DNA from: Paenibacillus chitinolyticus NBRC 15660
Lineage (GTDB): Bacteria; Bacillota; Bacilli; Paenibacillales; NBRC-103111
Length of the DNA: 64,000 nt
Assembly: GCF_000739915.1 (NCBI RefSeq)
Contig: NZ_BBJT01000017.1
Location: 1 to 64,000, forward strand
Reading direction: 5' to 3'
Shown: one piece after another, positions 24,308 to 33,188 of the stretch
Numbering within the stretch: position 1 is the stretch's first letter
Layout: each line of letters opens with the position of its first letter
Made by a program: the position numbers and the translations under genes
Notes under the pieces: model-generated
What the model was told of the DNA's origin: nothing
The model's input: only the letters and a program-made list of their open reading frames with translations
The model's database searches: none

Positions 24308-26093
24308 AATAAGGAAGCCAGGTGAGTTTGCTGGCCGGCTCGAACCGTTCGTTGACATGATCCCAGTTGACGACTTTCCACCAGTCTTCGATGTATTTGG
24401 CCCGGTTGCTTTTATGTTTGAGGTAATAAGCGTGTTCCCACACGTCTAGCACCAGCAAGGGAATGACGTCCCATTGGGACAGATTCTGGTGTTTTTCCGC
24501 CTGTAAAATTTCAAGCCGGTGACTACGCGGGCTCCAGACCAGAATAGCCCATCCGCCGCCTTCCACTTTCTTGGCGGCTTCGGTGAACTGCTTCTTGAAC
24601 CGGTCGTAGCTGCCGAACGATTTGTTGATTTCAGCGGCAATGGGACCATAGGCTTTCCCGCCGCCGTTCGGTTTCATGATGTTCCAGAAAATCGTGTGCA
24701 AGTAATGGCCCGCGCCGTTGAAAGCCAGCTCACGTTCCCAGTGCTTGACGAGAGCGAAGTCTCCGCTGTCGCGGGCTTTCGCAAGCATCTGCTCGGCTTT
24801 GTTGAGATCGTCGACATAGGCTTTGTGATGCTTGTCGTGATGCTCGCGCATGGTCGCCTCGTCGATATGAGGCTCCAGAGCGTTGTAGGCATACGGCAGG
24901 GGAGGAAGCTTGTGCCCGCCTATCGGCACGGGCTTATAAGGCGATAGAGCCGGAGCGGTCTGTCCCTGCCCCGAAGTGTGCCCGGAAGCGTGGGCCGGAG
25001 GCGGGGCTACACCGCTCTGCGCCGCCATATCGCTTAGGGGCGGACGGTCGCCTTCCGTGCGCGTGTCCCAGGGGCCCTGCGGCCCGACAGGCCCGATTCC
25101 CGCGCCGGGATAGGCGGACGGCCCCGGCGTGTAGCTCGCCGGAGGACCGGGCGCCCCGACGCCGAAGCCGGGAGGCACGCCCGTGCCGGGTCCTGCGCCC
25201 GTCTGCGGGACGGCGTAGCCCGTACTGCCGGAGGAATATCCCGGTAGTACGGGCGCGGGACCGTCGGAATCGTGACCGGGAACGGGGACGCTGTAAAGCC
25301 CGTACTGTCCGGGCCCGGTCCCTCCGCCGGCTGTCATCGGCGTGCTGACGCCTTCCAGCAAGCTGCCGGCGCCGCCGATGGATGTGCTCGGCGAGCCGGC
25401 GCCGCCGAGGCTGTAGCCCGGCCCGCCGCCGAAGCCCGCCCCGGGCAAGATTATGCCGCCGGGGCCGTAATAGCCGGGCGCTCCCCACGCTCCCGGAGCT
25501 CCTGGGGCACCAGGAGCGCCCGGAGCACCAGGAGCTCCGGGCGCCCCGAAAGTGCCCAGACCACCGTCCCCGGCTTGGCCTGCGTAGCCGTCTAGGCCGG
25601 AATGAGCGCCCGGCGGCCAATGGCCCGGTACGCCGAAGCCCCAGCCTCCCGTTCCGTAGGGGCTGCCCTTCTGGGCGGTTTCCAGGCCTTTGAGCGTGCC
25701 GAGAAAATATTCCGACTCGCGGATAATATGCTCGATGACCGTTTTGACAACGGGATTCGAGCTGACGGGTTTGCTTTCTTTTTCGATAATCCGCAGAAAT
25801 TCGATGAATTGAACCGATTGTTTGGTGGAGACATCAATGAGCTGCCGCAACTGCAGCTGAAGGAAGGGATCGTTGGGATTTTGCGTGCGGATCGCCCATT
25901 CCACCCATTGAACGGCTGCCGCCTCCGTCTTGGCGAAAACTTCCTCCCACTCCTTGAGCGCCTGTACATAAACAGGCTCCAGCGTAGGGACCAGCTCGCG
26001 GATAACGACGGTGTGCTCCTTCTCCTGGGTTTTCCAGAAACGGATTTCTTCTAAAATCCTAAGCGGCATCAAGCTGCCGTAGACCGAAAGCAT
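24306..26093 (-). CDS. Superoxide dismutase with helical N-domain and collagen-like linker
   Basis: A 595-residue, three-part protein. Residues 8-140 are helical and resemble DUF2935-type domains (EEIRFWKTQEKEHTVVIREL, EHIIRESEYFLGTLKG). Residues 143-390 are a Gly/Pro/Ala/Ser-rich linker with tandem GAP triplets (183-207). Residues 393-595 are a full Fe/Mn [37 protein letters not shown] and [29 protein letters not shown], so metal ligands appear intact. No signal peptide is seen. The ATG at 26093 has GGGGAGG 9 bases upstream. Related long SODs with N-terminal extensions (SodF/YojM-like) occur in Bacillus; the linker here is unusually long. A role on the spore or in matrix is a guess. Confidence 0.85.
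   Translation of the reverse strand: MLSVYGSLMPLRILEEIRFWKTQEKEHTVVIRELVPTLEPVYVQALKEWEEVFAKTEAAAVQWVEWAIRTQNPNDPFLQLQLRQLIDVSTKQSVQFIEFLRIIEKESKPVSSNPVVKTVIEHIIRESEYFLGTLKGLETAQKGSPYGTGGWGFGVPGHWPPGAHSGLDGYAGQAGDGGLGTFGAPGAPGAPGAPGAPGAPGAWGAPGYYGPGGIILPGAGFGGGPGYSLGGAGSPSTSIGGAGSLLEGVSTPMTAGGGTGPGQYGLYSVPVPGHDSDGPAPVLPGYSSGSTGYAVPQTGAGPGTGVPPGFGVGAPGPPASYTPGPSAYPGAGIGPVGPQGPWDTRTEGDRPPLSDMAAQSGVAPPPAHASGHTSGQGQTAPALSPYKPVPIGGHKLPPLPYAYNALEPHIDEATMREHHDKHHKAYVDDLNKAEQMLAKARDSGDFALVKHWERELAFNGAGHYLHTIFWNIMKPNGGGKAYGPIAAEINKSFGSYDRFKKQFTEAAKKVEGGGWAILVWSPRSHRLEILQAEKHQNLSQWDVIPLLVLDVWEHAYYLKHKSNRAKYIEDWWKVVNWDHVNERFEPASKLTWLPY
25473..25547 (-). repeat. Tandem GAP (collagen-like) coding repeat
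   Basis: Six consecutive Gly-Ala-Pro triplets followed by GAWGAPG, encoded by near-identical 9-base units (GGAGCTCCT/GGTGCTCCG type). It lies inside the SOD fusion gene. The DNA is prone to slippage, so copy number may vary between strains. Confidence 0.85.
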
Positions 26094-26161
26094 CAGGACT
26101 AACCTCCCCGGAATCAACGTTATTCCTATCTTTATTCAAGGGAGGGATTGGCCTATTCTAC

Positions 26162-27175
26162 TTACATTTCAACAAAACCGGATTCTGGAAGCTGAGGCCG
26201 GGAGATCGTTTTCAGGAACCCGAAGGTGCGGGTGATGTATTCGTCGGGTTTCGCCGAGTAGATCAGTTCGTGTTTGCCGGTAGGAAGCATCCAGTAGTTG
26301 CTGAACACGTTGTGCTGATTTTTATAGACCCCTTCGGCAATTTCATGGGGGGCCCGTTCATCTTCATCGCCGTGAATGAAATAAATCGGCATCGGATATT
26401 CATGAGTCGTGACGGCCTGATACGGAATCTGATTCATGTTAACCCCGTTAAGAAGCGGGAAAAATACACGGACAAGAGGGAGCGAAGGGAATTTAGGAAT
26501 ATTTACATACTGTTTCATATTATGATAAAGCGTATCGGGATTGAGCAGGAATGTGCTGTCCAGAATCATGCCGTCGATATCTTTGGTCTGCAGGGCGGCC
26601 TGGAGGGCTGTGCCCGCTCCCATTGAGAAGCCCCATACATAGACGCGCTCGGAGCCTTTTTCTTTAATATAATTGACGGCCCCAAGAAGTTCTTTGGATT
26701 CCTGGATACCGGCCGTAACGATCCGATCGTTTTCGGGATGAACGTAGCCGTAATCGAACATCAGCACGTTGTATCCGCTGTCATGAAGCTTTTTGGCAAG
26801 AGAATAGATGGGGACCCACAGTTCTTCGCGGTTGCCGCCGTACCCGTGCGAGAAAATGACCGTCTGGGAGGAAGCTTGTGCCGTCGGAATGTACCAGCCG
26901 CTCAGCGTGCTGCTGCCGTTCGAGCTGGGAAACGTAACGTTCTGATAAGGCAGACCGACCGCTTTCGCAGGGTTCGAGCTTAAAGGCGCAATGGTAGGCC
27001 GGGCCAGCGTCCAGGCGATAAAACCGTGGAAGCCGAGGATCAGACTGGAACAGAGCACGAAGAAGCAGAGAAGAGAAAGCAGGACAACCTTCTTGCGCCG
27101 AGAAATCGATTTAACCGGAATATGATCCAGCGGTGCGGGTTGTAGGGGAGTCGAGTTAATGGGATTCATGCTCAT
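26162..27175 (-). CDS. Membrane-anchored alpha/beta hydrolase
   Basis: A 337-residue serine hydrolase. An N-terminal basic segment (SRRKK) precedes one membrane segment (VVLLSLLCFFVLCSSLILGFHGFIAWTL, about residues 30-57), after which the enzyme lies outside. The fold shows the oxyanion-region HGYGGNREE, the nucleophile elbow GFSMGAG (Ser about residue 188), the acid in GDEDERAP and the His in GKHELIY. Such proteins (YqkD/YtaP-like) are esterases or peptidase-like hydrolases of unknown substrate. The ATG has AAGGAGGG 7 bases upstream. It is upstream of the SOD fusion on the same strand with a 68-base gap, so the two may be co-transcribed. Confidence 0.85.
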   Translation of the reverse strand: MSMNPINSTPLQPAPLDHIPVKSISRRKKVVLLSLLCFFVLCSSLILGFHGFIAWTLARPTIAPLSSNPAKAVGLPYQNVTFPSSNGSSTLSGWYIPTAQASSQTVIFSHGYGGNREELWVPIYSLAKKLHDSGYNVLMFDYGYVHPENDRIVTAGIQESKELLGAVNYIKEKGSERVYVWGFSMGAGTALQAALQTKDIDGMILDSTFLLNPDTLYHNMKQYVNIPKFPSLPLVRVFFPLLNGVNMNQIPYQAVTTHEYPMPIYFIHGDEDERAPHEIAEGVYKNQHNVFSNYWMLPTGKHELIYSAKPDEYITRTFGFLKTISRPQLPESGFVEM

Positions 27176-27473
27176 ATAGGTTCCCTCCTTTGGAGAATGG
27201 GTCTTTGTTAGGAGAATTTAGTTAGTAGGAACCTGAATAATCAGAAGGTTTATAATTAACTAAATATTCTGAAAAGGACCTCGTGGTACTCTAATATTAT
27301 GTCAACTTACACGCTTCGTCAATATGTGCAACACAATGTTAATTGTCTTGTAATCTCGCTGTAATACAAGGCTTTCGAGCGGTTTTTTCCTTTGCCTTTC
27401 GAGGGTTCATCAAGTATAATAAAAGAAACAGAGTTTCACTATGTGAAACAAAAATAGGCGGTGGTGAAACCCG

Positions 27474-28214
27474 ATGGAGGAAGCAAAATCGACCGTCCGC
27501 GCCGTGGAACGGGCACTGGATGTACTCCTGTGTTATACCGACGCAACCGAACTGACGTTAACGGAGATTTCATCCAAAGTCTCTTTGCATAAAAGCACGG
27601 TTTACCGTCTCCTTGCGTCCCTGGAGGCGAAGGGATTCCTTGTGAGGGAGTCCGACGGAGACAAATATAGGCTCGGTTTCAGCATCTGGGAACTTGCCGC
27701 GCACATGTCCCAGAGCGACGACCCCGGCATGATCCTGCTGCCGGAGATGGAACGCTTGCGCGATCAGGTGAACGAGACGATCTCGCTGTACGTGCGAGAC
27801 GGCCGGGAACGCGTGCGCGTCCAGGCCGTGCAGAGCAACCACGCGATCCGGCGGGTCGCGCCGATCGGTGCGAGAATGCCCCTGTTCGTCGGGGCATCGA
27901 GCAAGATCCTTCTCGCCTTCGGCGAGGCGGAGGTGCAGGAACAGGCGATGCTGGAGGCCGAGCTTGCGGGCATCCTGCGGGAACCGTTCCTGCAGCAGCT
28001 TCACGAGACGCGGAAGGCGGGTTACGCCACCAGCGTCGAGGAGCGCGAACCGGGAGCGGCGGCGCTTGCCGCTCCGGTGTTTAACCGGGCGGGCAAGCTC
28101 GTGGCCGCGCTGGCGGTGTCGGGGCCGTCCAACCGGCTCACGCTGGAGGCCATGCTGGAGCAGGCTCCGGTCGTGATCGAGGCGGCCCGGCGGATGGGCA
28201 CCATGCTGAGATAG
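27474..28214 (+). CDS. IclR-family transcriptional regulator
   Basis: A 246-residue regulator with an N-terminal winged HTH (VERALDVLLCYTDATELTLTEISSKVSLHKSTVYRLLASLEAKGFL, residues 10-56) and an effector-binding GAF-like domain (ISLYVRDGRERVRVQAVQS, PLFVGASSKILLAF, GAAALAAPVFNRAGKLVAALAVSGP). The ATG follows GGCGGTGGTGAAACCCG. Its targets are not evident: the upstream neighbours are on the other strand and the next plus-strand gene is a cation efflux protein 430 bases away. The codon choice of the effector half is strongly GC-rich. Confidence 0.92.
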   Translation: MEEAKSTVRAVERALDVLLCYTDATELTLTEISSKVSLHKSTVYRLLASLEAKGFLVRESDGDKYRLGFSIWELAAHMSQSDDPGMILLPEMERLRDQVNETISLYVRDGRERVRVQAVQSNHAIRRVAPIGARMPLFVGASSKILLAFGEAEVQEQAMLEAELAGILREPFLQQLHETRKAGYATSVEEREPGAAALAAPVFNRAGKLVAALAVSGPSNRLTLEAMLEQAPVVIEAARRMGTMLR

Positions 28215-28648
28215 CGCGGCATGGGGATGTGCGGGCCTATGAGGCAATCCGGGGAAGGATGGCTGGAGGACTGCCGGAGAAGCATCAGAGATGAGTACCA
28301 GTACCGGAGAAGGGCCGGGAGGCTACCGAAGAACAGCCGTCCAACAGGACAACCGACTGCCGGAGGCGTTCTTCAGCCGGAACGCCCCCTGTCCGGCATC
28401 CGGTGCGGATTAGGACCGCGGCCGGTTTGTTGTTTTAAATCTTCCGCGGAAGCGTATCAATAGATAAGGCCAGCTGAGCCCTCGCCAGCTGGCCTTCGCT
28501 TGCCCGCGCGGGAAGAGGAACAAACATAAGGATGCTCCCTTTCCGCGATGCCGTTTTCCCCAATATTCGATTGAGGAAGATGCATGCAGGCATTTTTTTC
28601 CACCTTGGGGGCAATACTAGATCGGAACATACGGAAGGGGAAGGGTTG
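28215..28648. other. Gene-free stretch between iclR and the cation efflux gene
   Basis: It contains a GC-rich hairpin (28466-28496, 11-bp arms AAGGCCAGCTG / CAGCTGGCCTT, no T run) and a small stem plus seven T (28578-28599) that could be a weak terminator or attenuator. An 80-codon ORF at 28221-28463 has no convincing ribosome binding site and an arginine/proline-rich, unfamily-like sequence, so I do not call it. No riboswitch family was recognised. Confidence 0.45.
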
Positions 28649-29587
28649 ATGGAACAGCGCAAGTCGATGATTGCGATCTGGATTAGCCTGATTAGCAATG
28701 TCGTCCTGACGGGCATCAAGCTGGTCGTCGGCTGGTTGTTCGGCAGCCAGGTTCTGATTGCAGACGGAATACATAATGCCGGAGACGTGATTGCCACGGC
28801 AACGGCTTACAGTTCCATGCGGATTTCCAACCGCCCGGCCGACCACGATCATCCTTACGGGCACGGCAAAGCGGAGGTGCTCGGTTCGGGGGCCGTCGCG
28901 CTTTTACTGGGCGCCGCGGCAATCTATATGGGGTATCATGCGGTTATGGCGCTTTTGGAGCCGCCGGGCGAAGCTCATGTCCTCGCTCTGATCGCAGCGA
29001 TTATTTCCCTGGTCTGGAAGCAATGGTTGTACGTATATACGATGAGGCTGGGCAGGGCCGTGAACAGCAAAGGCCTTATTGCCACGGCTTACGATCATTT
29101 GGCTGACGTTTATGCTTCTATTGCGGCATCTGCGGGGATCGCACTGGCCCTGGCGGGGGATTACTTCGATGTTCCTTTCTTGGCCTACGGGGATCCGGCT
29201 GCCGGAATTATCGTCTCTTTCCTCGTCATCAAGCTCGCATATACGATGGGGATAGAAGCCGTCAATATTCTGATGGAAACGAACGTTGAAGACGTTAAGC
29301 TGCAGCAGTATAAAGAGATCATTGAGTCGTTCCCCGACGTCAAACGCATCGATCGGCTGCGTGCCCGCGAACACGGCCATTACATACTCGTGGACGCGCG
29401 GATCGGTATCATGGGAACGTTAACGATTCAGCAGGGGCACGATATCGGGCGCAGCATCAAGGAAGCGATCCGGGCCAAGCATCCCGAAGTGGACGAGGTG
29501 CTTGTGCATCTGAATCCTTGGTACCCGGATGAGGAGCTCAACCCGGATGCCGGCCCCGGAATCACTCATGTAAAAAGCGGGGGCTAA
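28649..29587 (+). CDS. Cation diffusion facilitator (CDF) transporter
   Basis: Divalent metal/proton antiporter of the CDF family, 312 residues. About six membrane segments; metal-binding signatures DGIHNAGDV in the second segment, the HDHPYGHGKAE loop and DHLADVYAS in the fifth segment, followed by a cytoplasmic C-terminal domain (YKEIIESFPDVKRIDRLRAREHGHYILVDARIGI). The DxxxD-type residues in this pattern resemble Mn/Fe exporters (MneP type) more than ZitB-type zinc exporters, although the assignment is tentative. The ATG at 28649 has GGAAGGGGAAGGG upstream; the open frame further up (to 28532) is not needed. A terminator follows at 29619. Confidence 0.9.
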   Translation: MEQRKSMIAIWISLISNVVLTGIKLVVGWLFGSQVLIADGIHNAGDVIATATAYSSMRISNRPADHDHPYGHGKAEVLGSGAVALLLGAAAIYMGYHAVMALLEPPGEAHVLALIAAIISLVWKQWLYVYTMRLGRAVNSKGLIATAYDHLADVYASIAASAGIALALAGDYFDVPFLAYGDPAAGIIVSFLVIKLAYTMGIEAVNILMETNVEDVKLQQYKEIIESFPDVKRIDRLRAREHGHYILVDARIGIMGTLTIQQGHDIGRSIKEAIRAKHPEVDEVLVHLNPWYPDEELNPDAGPGITHVKSGG

Positions 29588-29618
29588 CCTGGGTGACGGA
29601 AAAAAGTGAAAAATAACG

Positions 29619-29656
29619 AAGGCGGCTTTCCTGCGGAAGGAAGGGCCGTCTTTTTC
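29619..29656 (+). terminator. Terminator of the CDF gene
   Basis: Imperfect hairpin AAGGCGGCTTTCCT / AGGAAGGGCCGTCTT with a 4-base loop and TTTTT after it. Confidence 0.8.
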
Positions 29657-29854
29657 TATGCCATACAAAGAGGAGCTTATGAACGCCGGAGCTTGATTTT
29701 AAAAATTAAGTTTTGTACGGTCTTTTACTAAAATTTATAGGATCGTTGCGCCCTTAAAGGTTTAGAAGATGTCTGTATGTGCCGGGTTTTCTTTTATACA
29801 CTGAAGTTAGATCATCGCACCGAGGATCGAATTCATGTTGAAGGGGATATGGGT

Positions 29855-30058
29855 ATGGGTCTTGCCATGAAAAAGGATTGCCAGATTTGCGGGCACACGC
29901 TTGACGCTCAGTCGGAAGCTTACATTTGCGTGCATGAATGCACATTCTGTAAAAATTGCACGGAAGAGAGGGGTCACATCTGTCCTAACTGTTCGGGAGA
30001 ACTGGTGCGGAGACCGCGCACGCCGTTAACTGCAGCGGCAGCTTGTCCACTGGGCTAA
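29855..30058 (+). CDS. DUF1272 zinc-ribbon-like small protein
   Basis: A 67-residue protein of the DUF1272 family: CQICGHTLDAQSEAYICVHECTFCKNCTEE...CPNCSGELVRRP. Six or more cysteines arranged as Cys-X2-Cys, Cys-X3-Cys-X2-Cys-X2-Cys and Cys-X2-Cys, with the diagnostic CPNCGGELVRRP-like end, predict a small zinc-binding fold. Function is unknown. Several in-frame starts exist (29777, 29849, 29855, 29867); 29855 has GAAGGGG about 8 bases upstream and is preferred. It probably forms a single-gene unit ending at the hairpin at 30160-30192. Confidence 0.75.
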   Translation: MGLAMKKDCQICGHTLDAQSEAYICVHECTFCKNCTEERGHICPNCSGELVRRPRTPLTAAAACPLG

Positions 30059-30159
30059 GAAGAGCGAGATGGGAAGCGTGAGAGATAGATACGGTTCTTG
30101 ATTATCGAGCTTTACAGGAAAAGAAACGCTTTATAGGGAAAGAACCCGCACTTTAAACA

Positions 30160-30192
30160 GAAAAAAGAGAGCCCCCGAGGGGCTCTCTTTTG
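30160..30192. terminator. Bidirectional terminator between DUF1272 and acnA
   Basis: AAAAGAGAGCCCC / GGGGCTCTCTTTT with a very short loop; A run and T run on the two sides allow it to end both convergent transcripts. Confidence 0.93.
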
Positions 30193-30205
30193 TTACATGC
30201 TTCTA

Positions 30206-32920
30206 TTAAGCGTTGTACATCATTTGACGGAGTACGGTTTGCAGGATACCGCCGTTACGGTAGTAATCCACGTCCACCATGCTGTCCAGACGGACGATAG
30301 CTTTGAAGTCGAACGACGTGCCGTCTTCACGGGTAGCCGTTACGGTTATTTGCTCGCCTGGCTGCACATCATTGGACAAGCCGGAAATTTCGATTGTTTC
30401 GCGGCCGGTCAGACCAAGCGTTTTCCATCCTTGACCTTCCAGGAATTGAAGCGGAAGCACGCCCATACCTACCAGGTTGCTGCGGTGAATACGTTCGAAG
30501 CTTTCTGCGATAACGGCTTTGACGCCCAGCAGAAGCGTACCTTTGGCCGCCCAGTCACGGGAGCTTCCGGTTCCGTACTCTTTACCCGCGATAACGACGA
30601 GGGAAGTATTTTTATCCTGATAGTTCATCGAAGCATCGTAAATCGACATTACTTCGCCTGTCGGCAGGTAAGTCGTTACGCCGCCCTCGGTGCCCGGAGC
30701 CACTTGGTTACGGATGCGGATGTTCGCGAACGTACCGCGCATCATGACTTCGTGGTTACCGCGGCGGGAACCGTAAGAGTTAAAGTCTTTTTTGTCCACG
30801 CCATGCTCGATCAGGTATTTGCCCGCAGGGCTGTCTACCTTGATGTTACCGGCAGGAGAGATGTGGTCCGTCGTAACGGAGTCGGCAAGAAGCGCAAGCG
30901 TTTTGGCGCCGCGGACGTCTTTGATGTCGTCCAGGGACTGGCCAAGGTTTTGGAAGAACGGAGGCTCTTGAATGTAAGTGGAGTTTTTGTCCCACTCGTA
31001 CAGTTCGCCTTCCGGTACCGCGATTTGGTTCCAACGCTCGTTGGCACGGAACACGTCTTTATATTTCTCGCGGAAAGCTTCGGCCGTAACGGCGGTTGCG
31101 ACAGCTTCCTCGATTTCTTTGTTGCTCGGCCAGATGTCTTTCAGGTAGACAGGCTCGTTGTTCGTGCCGTAGCCGATCGGATCTTTCGTCAGGTCGATGT
31201 TCACGTTGCCTGCCAGCGCGTAAGCGACAACCAGCGGCGGGGAAGCGAGGTAGTTCGCTTTAACCTGTGCGTGAACGCGGCCTTCGAAGTTACGGTTACC
31301 GGACAGAACGGCAGCGACCGTCATGTCGTTGTCGGCAACGGCTTGGCTCACTTCGTCCGGAAGCGGACCGGAGTTACCGATACAAGTTGCGCAGCCGTAA
31401 CCCGCTACGAAGAAGCCGAGCTCTTCAAGAGGTTTAAGCAAGTTAGCTTTCTCCAGATAGTCGGTAACGACCAGGGAACCCGGAGTCAGGGAAGTTTTCA
31501 CGTAAGCCGGCGTTTTCAGGCCGCGCTCGACGGCTTTCTTCGCGAGAAGGCCCGCACCGAGCATAACGTTCGGGTTGGATGTATTTGTACAGCTCGTGAT
31601 CGCTGCAATTACAACGGCGCCCGTGCTCATTTTGGTTGTTCTGCCATCCGCGTATTTCACTTCGACTTCTTCGGCGATTTTCTCGTCGGACAGACCGTAT
31701 CCGCCTTTGTCTACAGGCGTACGCAGGATGTCGTTGAAAGATTCTTTCATCGCCGTCAGCTCGACGCGGTCTTGAGGACGTTTAGGACCTGCAAGGCTCG
31801 GTACAACGGTGGACAAGTCGATTTCGATTACATCGGAGTAGATCGGATCTTCCATGTCTTTCGTACGGAACATGCCTTGCGCTTTATAGTAAGCTTCAAC
31901 GAGAGCGATCTGCTCTTCGCTGCGGCCCGTGTTTCTCAGGTATTCCAGCGTGCTGTTGTCAACCGGGAAGAAACCGACGGTTGCGCCGTACTCAGGAGCC
32001 ATGTTGGCAACCGTCGCACGGTCGGACAAGACGAGGTCCTCAAGGCCGGGACCAAAGAACTCGACAAATTTACCGACAACGCCCTTCTTGCGAAGAGTTT
32101 GAGTGACGGTGAGGGCAAGGTCGGTCGCCGTTGCGCCTTCGGCAAGACGTCCGGTCAGTTTGAAGCCGATAACTTCAGGCGTTACGAAGTACAGCGGCTG
32201 TCCGAGCATACCGGCTTCGGCTTCGATACCGCCAACGCCCCAGCCTACGATACCGAGACCGTTGATCATGGTGGTGTGGGAGTCGGTACCTACCAGGGAA
32301 TCCGGATATACGGTTGTTTCACCGTCTACGGTTTTGGTAGCCGCAACGGAAGCGAGATACTCCAGGTTTACCTGGTGAACGATACCGGTTGCCGGAGGTA
32401 CGGCACGGAAGTTATCGAATGCGGTTTGCGCCCAGCGCAGGAAGCGGTAGCGCTCTTCGTTACGCTCGAATTCAAGCTCCATGTTGGTTTCAAGCGCCAT
32501 ACCGTTACCGTAAGCGTCGACCATAACGGAGTGGTCGATTACGAGGTCAACGGGTACGAGCGGGTTAATGCGTTTAGGGTCTCCGCCTGCGCGTGCAACG
32601 GTGTCTCTCATTGCCGCGAGGTCAACTACGACCGGTACGCCGGTAAAGTCCTGAAGAACGATACGGGCGGGAATGAAAGGAATTTCTTTATTGTGGTCGG
32701 CGTTCTCGTCGCCCCAAGTTGCGATTTGCTTCACGTGTTCGTCCGTGATGGCGCGGCCGTCGTATTGGCGGATCGCGGCTTCAAGGAGAACTTTAATGGA
32801 GAAAGGCAGTTTGGAAATTCCGGCGAACTGCTGCTGAAGATCCTGCAGGCTGTAGTAGTGGTAAGATTTACCGCCTACCGTCAACTGCTTGCGTACGTTA
32901 AAAGCGTCTTTTTGCGGCAT
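30206..32920 (-). CDS. acnA: Aconitate hydratase AcnA
   Basis: Citrate-isocitrate isomerase of the citric acid cycle, 904 residues, the normal length. The [4Fe-4S] cluster ligands are in [11 protein letters not shown] (about residue 443) and [12 protein letters not shown] (about residues 509 and 512); [27 protein letters not shown] and [10 protein letters not shown] are also present. In Bacillota AcnA also acts as an iron-dependent RNA-binding regulator when its cluster is lost. Ribosome binding site AAGGGAGG lies before the ATG. A minus-strand promoter (33039-33067) and a perfect inverted repeat in the leader precede it. A 920-codon frame on the opposite strand is only a shadow. Confidence 0.98.
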   Translation of the reverse strand: MPQKDAFNVRKQLTVGGKSYHYYSLQDLQQQFAGISKLPFSIKVLLEAAIRQYDGRAITDEHVKQIATWGDENADHNKEIPFIPARIVLQDFTGVPVVVDLAAMRDTVARAGGDPKRINPLVPVDLVIDHSVMVDAYGNGMALETNMELEFERNEERYRFLRWAQTAFDNFRAVPPATGIVHQVNLEYLASVAATKTVDGETTVYPDSLVGTDSHTTMINGLGIVGWGVGGIEAEAGMLGQPLYFVTPEVIGFKLTGRLAEGATATDLALTVTQTLRKKGVVGKFVEFFGPGLEDLVLSDRATVANMAPEYGATVGFFPVDNSTLEYLRNTGRSEEQIALVEAYYKAQGMFRTKDMEDPIYSDVIEIDLSTVVPSLAGPKRPQDRVELTAMKESFNDILRTPVDKGGYGLSDEKIAEEVEVKYADGRTTKMSTGAVVIAAITSCTNTSNPNVMLGAGLLAKKAVERGLKTPAYVKTSLTPGSLVVTDYLEKANLLKPLEELGFFVAGYGCATCIGNSGPLPDEVSQAVADNDMTVAAVLSGNRNFEGRVHAQVKANYLASPPLVVAYALAGNVNIDLTKDPIGYGTNNEPVYLKDIWPSNKEIEEAVATAVTAEAFREKYKDVFRANERWNQIAVPEGELYEWDKNSTYIQEPPFFQNLGQSLDDIKDVRGAKTLALLADSVTTDHISPAGNIKVDSPAGKYLIEHGVDKKDFNSYGSRRGNHEVMMRGTFANIRIRNQVAPGTEGGVTTYLPTGEVMSIYDASMNYQDKNTSLVVIAGKEYGTGSSRDWAAKGTLLLGVKAVIAESFERIHRSNLVGMGVLPLQFLEGQGWKTLGLTGRETIEISGLSNDVQPGEQITVTATREDGTSFDFKAIVRLDSMVDVDYYRNGGILQTVLRQMMYNA

Positions 32921-32995
32921 TGCAAAGCCTCCCTTATGATCTTTGAAATGGCGAATTGAAATTTGTCCGGGTCTTACGTTTGATTGGTTGGTGAT

Positions 32996-33012
32996 GTTTC
33001 ATCTGATGAAAC
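32996..33012. promoter_or_regulatory. Perfect inverted repeat in the acnA leader
   Basis: GTTTCATC-T-GATGAAAC, 8-base arms around one base, just downstream of the predicted acnA transcription start (near 33032 on the minus strand) and 76 bases before the ATG. A repressor bound here would block elongation or initiation; it does not match the CcpC or CodY consensus as I know them. Confidence 0.45.
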
Positions 33013-33038
33013 TCAATTTCATATTTCGCTATATCCTT

Positions 33039-33067
33039 AGTATACCGTGTTCCCCCTGCCGCGTAAA
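33039..33067 (-). promoter_or_regulatory. Probable acnA promoter
   Basis: Minus strand: TTTACG (33062-33067), 17-base spacer, TATACT (33039-33044). Leader of about 110 bases before the acnA ATG. Confidence 0.6.
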
Positions 33068-33188
33068 GAATAAAATGACTCATTTTTATTTGAAATTTTT
33101 CATATATTTAAGCGAATATCCACGCGTATTATCCATGCGTATAAGGCCGGTCCCCGCAGCGGACTGTAGGCTCTTGGGAGGGAAAGGC

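Noticed and set aside
25473-25547. CRISPR or other tandem repeat array
   Set aside because: The repeats are 9-base units in the reading frame of the collagen-like linker; there are no spacers.
28221-28463. An 80-codon ORF after iclR
   Set aside because: Weak start, Arg/Pro-rich translation and no resemblance to a family; it ends at a hairpin.
28466-28648. Mn (yybP-ykoY) or NiCo riboswitch before the cation efflux gene
   Set aside because: The conserved cores of these riboswitches could not be found; only a GC-rich hairpin and a small T-run stem are seen.
30197-32959. A 920-codon open frame on the plus strand across the whole of acnA
   Set aside because: It is exactly antisense to acnA, which has a firm family match and ribosome binding site. 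Long antisense frames arise from GC-rich codon use, and the translation has no family-like features.
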